Positions 1 through 4,307 of a stretch of DNA of 6,401 nt are shown here, piece after piece. Numbering within the stretch: position 1 is the stretch's first letter; each line of letters starts with the position of its first letter. The DNA is taken from the NCBI GenBank assembly GCA_002298665.1, contig DBKW01000066.1:10026-16426 (forward strand), written 5' to 3'. The position numbers were made by a program, and so were the translations under genes. The notes under the pieces are model-generated. The model was given only the letters and a program-made list of their open reading frames with translations, did no database searches and had not been told where the DNA came from. The stretch comes from Verrucomicrobia bacterium UBA740 (lineage in GTDB: Bacteria > Verrucomicrobiota > Kiritimatiellia > RFP12 > UBA1067).

Positions 1-554
1 CGCTCCGCACGGCCCTGCAGAAGGAAAAAGGCGACTTGAACGCGGCAAAATACGCGAAAATGCTCAAAAAAGCGCAACTAACGCGGAAAAAGCGCGGCGA
101 AAAGCGTCTGGACGTCTTCAAGGCCGAAGTCGAAAAACTTCTCCCCCTCCTCGAAAAGCACCATATCGTGCTGGGGCTGGAGAATTTGCCCTATCTCGAG
201 GCGTTTCCGGACGAAACGGAACTTTTGCGACTTCTGGACGCTTTCAAAGACGCGCCGCTGAAGGGGTGGTTCGACACGGGGCACGACCGGGTGCGCGAAA
301 TGCACGGCTGGCGCACGGAAACGGCGGAAGATTTCCGCAAAGAACCGGACCGGTTCGTCGGGCTTCACCTGAACGACGTCGTGGATTATCACGACGACCA
401 TGGCGCGCCGGGGATGGGGAAGGTGGATTTCGCCGCGCTTCTCCCGCTCCTGAAAAGCGCCGCGCATGTCGTTTTCGAGCCGCACGCGCACGTTTCGACG
501 GACCAATTGCGACAGGGTCTCCGGAACATAAGGGAATTGTGCGCGGGCGCATGA
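1..554 (+). CDS. Sugar phosphate isomerase/epimerase-like TIM-barrel protein, 5' partial
   Basis: The reading frame is open from the window edge (first whole codon at position 3) to TGA at 552-554, giving 183 visible residues. The family usually has about 250-300, so the N-terminal strands of the barrel and the true start are missing. The visible part fits the xylose isomerase-like / AP endonuclease 2 superfamily. Candidate metal ligands appear in order: Glu in GLENL (near base 180), Asp and His in WFDTGHD (near 273-284), His in GLHLND (near 366), and Glu in VFEPH (near 477). GMGKVDF (around 411-431) matches the usual loop before the last barrel strands. The expected chemistry is metal-dependent isomerisation or epimerisation of a sugar or sugar phosphate in the cytoplasm. 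The substrate cannot be read from the sequence, and a role as endonuclease IV is less likely. A 52-base gap without an evident terminator separates it from the next gene, so co-transcription is possible. Confidence 0.82.
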   Translation, partial: LRTALQKEKGDLNAAKYAKMLKKAQLTRKKRGEKRLDVFKAEVEKLLPLLEKHHIVLGLENLPYLEAFPDETELLRLLDAFKDAPLKGWFDTGHDRVREMHGWRTETAEDFRKEPDRFVGLHLNDVVDYHDDHGAPGMGKVDFAALLPLLKSAAHVVFEPHAHVSTDQLRQGLRNIRELCAGA

Positions 555-590
555 ACCCGGCGTCTACCGGCGGCGTTTATCATCAGTGTC

Positions 591-599
591 AAGGAAGGA
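591..599 (+). promoter_or_regulatory. Ribosome binding site that fixes the start of the next gene
   Basis: The purine run AAGGAAGGA ends 7 bases before ATG 607. It lies inside the longer open frame that begins at GTG 586, so it argues for the ATG and against the GTG. A very similar AAGGAAGG run precedes the PEP-CTERM gene at 2513. Confidence 0.8.
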
Positions 600-606
600 T
601 AGAGCC

Positions 607-2025
607 ATGAAAGAGAACGAGAATGCGCATCCGGACGAACAGGCGGTCGGGCAGACGCCTGCGGAATTCGTCAATTTGGAAGAAATACAAGAGCAATTCG
701 AGGAGAAGGGCTTTTTCAGGCGCCTCGTCGACATGTTCAAAGGCTTTCGGCAGCCGCGCACGAGCCGGGAATACAAGGAAGCGCGCCTCAATTTCCAGCG
801 CCTGGCCGCGCCCCTGATCGCCGTCGTTTCGGTGACGCTCTTCGTCGTCGTCCTTATTGTCGTCACGACCGTGCAGGGCGCGCGGAAAAAGGCGTATGAA
901 ATCCGCATCGCCCAGATCGAGGAAGAGCCGGAATCCCTGCTCGAGCCGGAGGAAGAGGATACGCCCGAAGAACCCGATGTGGACATGACGGAAGATATCA
1001 ATGTGGATATTACGGTCCCGACGACGGATATACCCGTCCCGAGCACGGACCTCGCCGCCCCGCCGGCCAACCAGCCCGTTTCGCCCGCGGCGGCTTCGGC
1101 GGCCCCCAGCCCCGTCACGATGAGCGCCATCAACGCCGGCGTCAAGATGTCCTCCCTGGGGGACTCGGGCAGCGGCTGGGGCAAGGTCGTCGCGCGCAAG
1201 AGCGGCAAGAAGCCGAATCTGGACGGGTGTCTCATCGGCACGATTATTGATTTCAAGAAAGATGGCACCGGGAAGGACCGTCCGAATTGGAAAAAATCCT
1301 ACAATGACGACGCCCGTAGCCTCATCGAAAACAACTTTTCGCAGGCCGCCCTCATGAAGTTCCACGTTCCGCCCAAGAATGTCGCTCTGACGCACCTGTG
1401 GATTCCCCCGCAAGATGCGGCGAACGGGCCCAAGGCCTTCGGCGTGGAGGATACGGTCAAGCCAAGCGGGTTCGTCGTGTATTATTCGGGGACTTTGGCC
1501 TCCTACAAGAAGGGAAAATGGCGATTCTGGGGCTATTTCGACGATTTTCTGTTCATACGCGTCAACGGCAAGATCCTGTTCGATTCGAACGGATTCGACG
1601 GGAAGTCGAGCAAGCGTTCGGACTGGAAGTCGTCCGCGCCGAAGGAAATCGGCAAGGCGTGGTGTCCGCAACAGAACTGGGGCAAGATGGCGCCTTCGGA
1701 CTGGTTTGAGCTGCAGGCGAACAAGCCCGTCAAGATCGAGATTATGATCGGCGAACACCCGGGCGGCGTCGTAGGCGGGCTCGTCCTCATAGAGGAGTAC
1801 GGCAAGACCTACCCCAAGAACAATGACGGTACAATTGCCTATCCAATCTTCACCATGCGGCCGCTACCGAGTTCCACGCGCTTCAATCTGCAGGACGACC
1901 AGCTTTTCCAGAGGACGCACCATTTGATGAACGTGGATTCGCCGCGCTTCAACGCCGGACCCAAGAAGGAAGAAAAGCCCGCCGGCGTCTCGGCGGACGA
2001 CGTCTCGGTGGACGTCGAAATCTAG
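607..2025 (+). CDS. Single-pass membrane protein with TonB-like linker and periplasmic PA14-like domain
   Basis: The protein has 472 residues from ATG 607, the start placed by the Shine-Dalgarno run at 591-599. Residues 1-66 are charged and presumably cytoplasmic. Residues 67-89 form one strong hydrophobic helix (LIAVVSVTLFVVVLIVVTTV) followed by RKK, so the orientation is probably N-in. Residues 104-127 are very acidic, and 128-170 are rich in Pro, Ala and Thr; this resembles the periplasmic linker of TonB-type proteins. Residues about 205-410 form a globular part whose core, RFWGYFDDFLFIRVNGKIL (306-324), matches the strand pattern of PA14-like carbohydrate-binding domains, including the paired Asp of the DD motif. 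The tail (450-472) is again acidic. I know similar N-terminal anchor modules in Kiritimatiellota/Lentisphaerae proteins, where they carry varied periplasmic domains; that is recollection, not a search. No TonB C-terminal domain is present, and no ExbB or ExbD lies nearby, so TonB function is not claimed. Binding of a glycan or envelope component is inferred. It has its own terminator at 2058-2103. Confidence 0.8.
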   Translation: MKENENAHPDEQAVGQTPAEFVNLEEIQEQFEEKGFFRRLVDMFKGFRQPRTSREYKEARLNFQRLAAPLIAVVSVTLFVVVLIVVTTVQGARKKAYEIRIAQIEEEPESLLEPEEEDTPEEPDVDMTEDINVDITVPTTDIPVPSTDLAAPPANQPVSPAAASAAPSPVTMSAINAGVKMSSLGDSGSGWGKVVARKSGKKPNLDGCLIGTIIDFKKDGTGKDRPNWKKSYNDDARSLIENNFSQAALMKFHVPPKNVALTHLWIPPQDAANGPKAFGVEDTVKPSGFVVYYSGTLASYKKGKWRFWGYFDDFLFIRVNGKILFDSNGFDGKSSKRSDWKSSAPKEIGKAWCPQQNWGKMAPSDWFELQANKPVKIEIMIGEHPGGVVGGLVLIEEYGKTYPKNNDGTIAYPIFTMRPLPSSTRFNLQDDQLFQRTHHLMNVDSPRFNAGPKKEEKPAGVSADDVSVDVEI

Positions 2026-2057
2026 CGCGGGGACGGAAAGACTACGGGCTCCGGCCT

Positions 2058-2103
2058 AAAATCCCACGGGGTTTTGGATAAATCCCCGTGGGATTTTGTT
2101 TTT
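2058..2103 (+). terminator. Intrinsic terminator after the PA14-like gene
   Basis: The perfect 14-bp arms AAAATCCCACGGGG (2058-2071) and CCCCGTGGGATTTT (2084-2097) enclose a 12-base loop and are followed by GTTTTT. The stem is long and GC-rich in its centre. The A-run on the left arm gives a short T-run on the opposite strand, so it may act weakly in both directions. It begins 32 bases after the stop at 2025. Confidence 0.92.
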
Positions 2104-2171
2104 CTTCCCGTGGGACCGTTCGCGCCCGGTCCGCCGAGATGCTCGGACGGCCACGGACCCCACAACGCTAT

Positions 2172-2236
2172 AGGAGCACGGAGCGCCCGAAAATCCGACC
2201 CTTAACATGATTTCAGCATAAACCGAACGTGCTCCT
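2172..2236. repeat. Perfect 9-bp inverted repeat with 47-base spacer
   Basis: AGGAGCACG at 2172-2180 is the exact reverse complement of CGTGCTCCT at 2228-2236. The 47-base spacer is AT-richer than its flanks. The right half lies where a -35 box would sit for the CATAAT at 2250-2255, which would suit an operator pair or a structured transcript. Neither reading is proven, and one such 9-bp repeat could also arise by chance in several hundred bases. Confidence 0.45.
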
Positions 2237-2291
2237 GACAAAGAAATGCCATAATATTCGCACGCAAAAGAGAGAAAAGGGCGGTAGAAGT

Positions 2292-2516
2292 ATGAATGTC
2301 ACGAGCGCACATGAAGATTCTTCCCGGGCATCCGTGGCAGAGGCCGCGCACGCGGCATTTGCGTCGGACTGCCTCCCCGAGAAGGGCTTGACCCCCTACG
2401 GGGACATGCCGCGTGTCCCACTGTTTCGAATGGACCGCGGCGACGCATCTCGGTCACCTCTTCTCAATGGAAATATTAAATACAATAATATAGATAAAGG
2501 AAGGAAACAACCATGA
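2292..2516 (+). CDS. Possible small ORF of 74 residues, doubtful
   Basis: ATG 2292 opens a 74-codon frame whose TGA overlaps the start of the PEP-CTERM gene in an ATGA arrangement. The upstream AAAAGGGCGG (2275-2284) is only a fair ribosome binding site. In favour: the codons from about 2334 to 2411 end almost all in G or C, as in the neighbouring genes, and the ATGA overlap would allow translational coupling. Against: I recognise no family, there is no signal peptide or membrane segment, the middle of the frame also forms hairpins, and the last 20 codons run through the AT-rich patch and the downstream Shine-Dalgarno run. It may be a leader peptide, a remnant of an older gene, or an open frame by chance. 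No function is proposed. Confidence 0.25.
   Translation: MNVTSAHEDSSRASVAEAAHAAFASDCLPEKGLTPYGDMPRVPLFRMDRGDASRSPLLNGNIKYNNIDKGRKQP
2393..2419 (+). other. Two mutually exclusive RNA hairpins in the leader
   Basis: CCCC at 2393-2396 can pair with GGGG at 2400-2403. The same G residues also open a stronger 8-bp stem, 2401-2408 (GGGACATG) with 2412-2419 (CGTGTCCC), which has one G-U pair and a 3-base loop. The two stems share 2401-2403 and cannot form together. No T-run follows, so this is not a terminator. It could be an alternative leader fold or simply GC-rich sequence. Confidence 0.3.
2470..2512 (+). promoter_or_regulatory. AT-rich patch and ribosome binding site of the PEP-CTERM gene
   Basis: The bases from about 2470 to 2496 are almost pure A and T in a GC-rich setting and include TACAAT (2481-2486), one mismatch from a -10 box, but no -35 box at the right distance. 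AAAGGAAGGAAA (2496-2507) is a strong ribosome binding site, with its last G 8 bases before ATG 2513. The AT-rich stretch may simply keep the translation start unstructured. Confidence 0.55.
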
Positions 2517-3067
2517 AAAGAAGATTCCTACTCGCAGGACTTGTGTTCGCCCTCGCCTCGATTGCTCCGATAGGAGCTTCATCCGCACCGGTAAACAGCC
2601 TGTACTTCAAGATAAACAAGGACTTCTGCGATGCCTATATCCAGAACAGCCAAGGTCAGGTATCCGGAGCCTTGTCGGGCGTGGACCTAGGCTTTTACAG
2701 CTCCACCGGGGATGGAAAATATTCGTTCCTGAGCGCCGTTTCGTCCACTCTCGACCCATACGAATCCTATTGGAAATTGGATCTGGACAGTCTTTCCGGT
2801 CTTGACGCGAATACGTACGGGAGTGCCGTCCTTGAGATTACATACGGGACAGGCTACATCAGCGGCGACAACTCCAACTATACGACAAGCTGGTTTCTCG
2901 AGCAAATGAAAAAGATCGGCGGGAAAAGCGAATCCTTCGACTGGGCCGACGCGAACGGCAAAGTGATGGGCACGTTCTACGGCGTGCTCCCCGAGCCGAC
3001 GAGCGGACTTCTCCTCCTTCTTGGGGCGGGCGCGCTTGCCCTGCGCCGCAAACAGGCGAACGCGTAA
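2513..3067 (+). CDS. Exported PEP-CTERM sorting-signal protein
   Basis: The protein has 184 residues and starts at ATG 2513 behind a strong Shine-Dalgarno run. Residues 1-25 are a signal peptide: MKRR, a hydrophobic core, then small residues with probable cleavage around 22-25. Residues 160-184 form a textbook PEP-CTERM signal: PEPTSGLLLLLGAGALALRR (160-179), i.e. the Pro-Glu-Pro motif, a short hydrophobic helix and basic residues at the end. In known systems exosortase cuts near PEP after Sec export, and the protein goes to the outer surface or extracellular matrix. The middle (26-159) is rich in Ser, Gly, Tyr and Asp and looks like a small beta-rich domain; I do not recognise its family. 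A single Cys (39) remains after signal removal, so no internal disulphide is expected. It is the first gene of a probable three-gene transcription unit, 47 bases ahead of the SUMF1-fold gene. Exosortase itself is not in the window. Confidence 0.88.
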   Translation: MKRRFLLAGLVFALASIAPIGASSAPVNSLYFKINKDFCDAYIQNSQGQVSGALSGVDLGFYSSTGDGKYSFLSAVSSTLDPYESYWKLDLDSLSGLDANTYGSAVLEITYGTGYISGDNSNYTTSWFLEQMKKIGGKSESFDWADANGKVMGTFYGVLPEPTSGLLLLLGAGALALRRKQANA

Positions 3068-3102
3068 CCAAGTTTGAACCCGAAAACATGAATCTGAAAA
3101 CG

Positions 3103-3109
3103 AAAGGAA
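3103..3109 (+). promoter_or_regulatory. Ribosome binding site that fixes the SUMF1-fold gene start
   Basis: AAAGGAA ends 5 bases before ATG 3115. It lies inside the longer frame opened by ATG 3088, which has no comparable site and would add nine polar residues before the signal peptide. ATG 3127 is a further in-frame option with a weaker position. Confidence 0.7.
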
Positions 3110-3114
3110 CGGAA

Positions 3115-4257
3115 ATGAAGACAGAAATGAAAACCAAATTGTTCGCCCTGTTGGCGGCGGCGGTATGTTCGTTCGGGCAAGCCGCAACGGTGTCGGACGT
3201 CGCGGCGCGGCAACGCTGGCCTTGGAACGGGAAGGTGGATATCGACTACACCATTACCGGGGATGACGCGTCTGATAAGGTCATAGCCGTCCAGGTAACG
3301 GATCACAACACGGGGACGGTCTATACGCCAAAGAGCTTCCAGGCGATCCCGTCGACCGGTGCCGGGACGCACCGCATCACCTGGGACACCGCGGCGGACG
3401 GACTGAATCTCATTTCCACGAACGTCTCGGTGACGGTCGCACTGACCAACGGCGCTCCACTCATCAACGGACTCTATTGCGTCATCGACCTCTCGGGCGG
3501 ACCCACGGCGGCACGTTGGCCGGTCACGTCCCTTTCGGCCGTGCCGGAGGGCGGCTGGACGGACGAGTACAAGACGAAGAAACTCGTCCTGCGGCGAGTC
3601 GAAGCGGGGAGCCTCAGTGGGCTGACGCCTGGAGACACCGACGAATTCACCTCTGTCCGCGTGGACAAGCCCTACTATATCGGCGTCTTCGAGGTGACGG
3701 GCGCACAGTTCTTGCTGATGACGGGTGGCGAAGGTGTGTCAAAAACCAACTACCTCCACCAAGACACGCGTCCGCAAGGATATCTTTCGTATAACTCTTT
3801 GCGCGGAAAAGCCAAGTATCCGGATACGCCGACGGTCGATGCGAATAGCGTCATCGGCATCCTGCGCACCAAGACGGGTCTGGAGACGCTCGACCTGCCG
3901 ACGGAATACCAGTGGGAATACGCCTGCCGGGCGGGGACGACGAGCGACTACAACAACGGCGGCTCGACAGAAGACGACTTGAAGAAACTGGGCTGGTACG
4001 CAGGAAATTCGGGCAATGAGTCGCATCCGGTCGGGGAAAAGATCGCCAATGCGTGGGGTCTCTACGATATGCACGGCAATGTGTGGGAGTGGTGTTTGGA
4101 ATGGGGCACGTCGTTCGCCCGGAGGTTGCGTAGCGGGAGCTATTCCACCTCCCAAGCGTCCTACTGCCGCTCCGGCGGCATGCGCAACTTCTTCACCCCG
4201 TCCAACGGCAATCGCGCCGACATCGGCTTCCGTCTCAGCTGCTCCGCAGGACAGTAA
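3115..4257 (+). CDS. Secreted SUMF1/FGE-fold protein lacking the full catalytic cysteine pair
   Basis: The protein has 380 residues from ATG 3115. Residues 1-24 are a signal peptide ending near FGQAA. Residues 25-112 form a beta-rich N-terminal domain containing QRWPWNGKVDIDYTITG (33-49), a type I associate with Kiritimatiellota/Lentisphaerae SUMF1 proteins. Residues about 155-378 are the formylglycine-generating-enzyme sulfatase (SUMF1) domain, with LPTEYQWEYACRAG (261-274), GLYDMHGNVWEWC (315-327), RSGSYS (339-344) and DIGFRLSC (369-376). True FGE has two copper-binding cysteines five residues apart (CHRSYC in the human enzyme). Here the aligned segment is SQASYC: Cys351 is kept but Ser346 replaces the first one. 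Formylglycine formation on sulfatases is therefore unlikely, and no sulfatase is adjacent. The fold is C-type-lectin-like, so binding of a ligand or surface partner is the better inference. The C-terminal segment 339-378 also resembles variable regions of diversity-generating retroelement targets. A 50-base gap without a terminator leads to the next gene. Confidence 0.87.
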   Translation: MKTEMKTKLFALLAAAVCSFGQAATVSDVAARQRWPWNGKVDIDYTITGDDASDKVIAVQVTDHNTGTVYTPKSFQAIPSTGAGTHRITWDTAADGLNLISTNVSVTVALTNGAPLINGLYCVIDLSGGPTAARWPVTSLSAVPEGGWTDEYKTKKLVLRRVEAGSLSGLTPGDTDEFTSVRVDKPYYIGVFEVTGAQFLLMTGGEGVSKTNYLHQDTRPQGYLSYNSLRGKAKYPDTPTVDANSVIGILRTKTGLETLDLPTEYQWEYACRAGTTSDYNNGGSTEDDLKKLGWYAGNSGNESHPVGEKIANAWGLYDMHGNVWEWCLEWGTSFARRLRSGSYSTSQASYCRSGGMRNFFTPSNGNRADIGFRLSCSAGQ

Positions 4258-4307
4258 ACTGTCCCTCTCGCCGAACGGAAAAAACAAAGAAGAATCCGGA
4301 GGCAAGG

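Larger units (their letters stand above)
2104..2512 (+). promoter_or_regulatory. Long gap/leader upstream of the PEP-CTERM gene
   Basis: About 410 bases separate the terminator from ATG 2513. The region must contain the promoter of the downstream gene series, but I cannot place one with confidence. It holds an extra copy of the terminator arm (2107-2115), an inverted repeat (2172-2180 with 2228-2236), CATAAT at 2250-2255 as a possible -10 box with only a poor -35, a possible small ORF (2292-2516), GC hairpins at 2343-2356 and 2393-2419, and an AT-rich patch just before the ribosome binding site. There is no T-run after any of these hairpins, so none is a terminator. I recognise no known riboswitch or tRNA. 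Confidence 0.5.

Noticed and set aside
586..606. GTG 586 as start of the PA14-like gene
   Set aside because: The strong AAGGAAGGA site lies inside this extension and is correctly spaced only for ATG 607.
555..606. Terminator or promoter between the first two genes
   Set aside because: Only a 4-bp CCGG pairing is present, there is no T-run, and no -35/-10 pair is visible.
589..1758. Long open frame on the - strand, 389 codons, opposite the PA14-like gene
   Set aside because: The translation is Arg-rich with no recognisable domain and no ribosome binding site. It is the antisense shadow of a gene with strong domain and start evidence, as is common in GC-rich DNA.
3088..3114. ATG 3088 as start of the SUMF1-fold gene
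   Set aside because: It has no good ribosome binding site, and the extension adds polar residues before the signal peptide. AAAGGAA at 3103-3109 serves ATG 3115.
3115..4257. Active formylglycine-generating enzyme (sulfatase activator)
   Set aside because: The first copper-ligand cysteine is replaced by Ser346 and no sulfatase gene is nearby.
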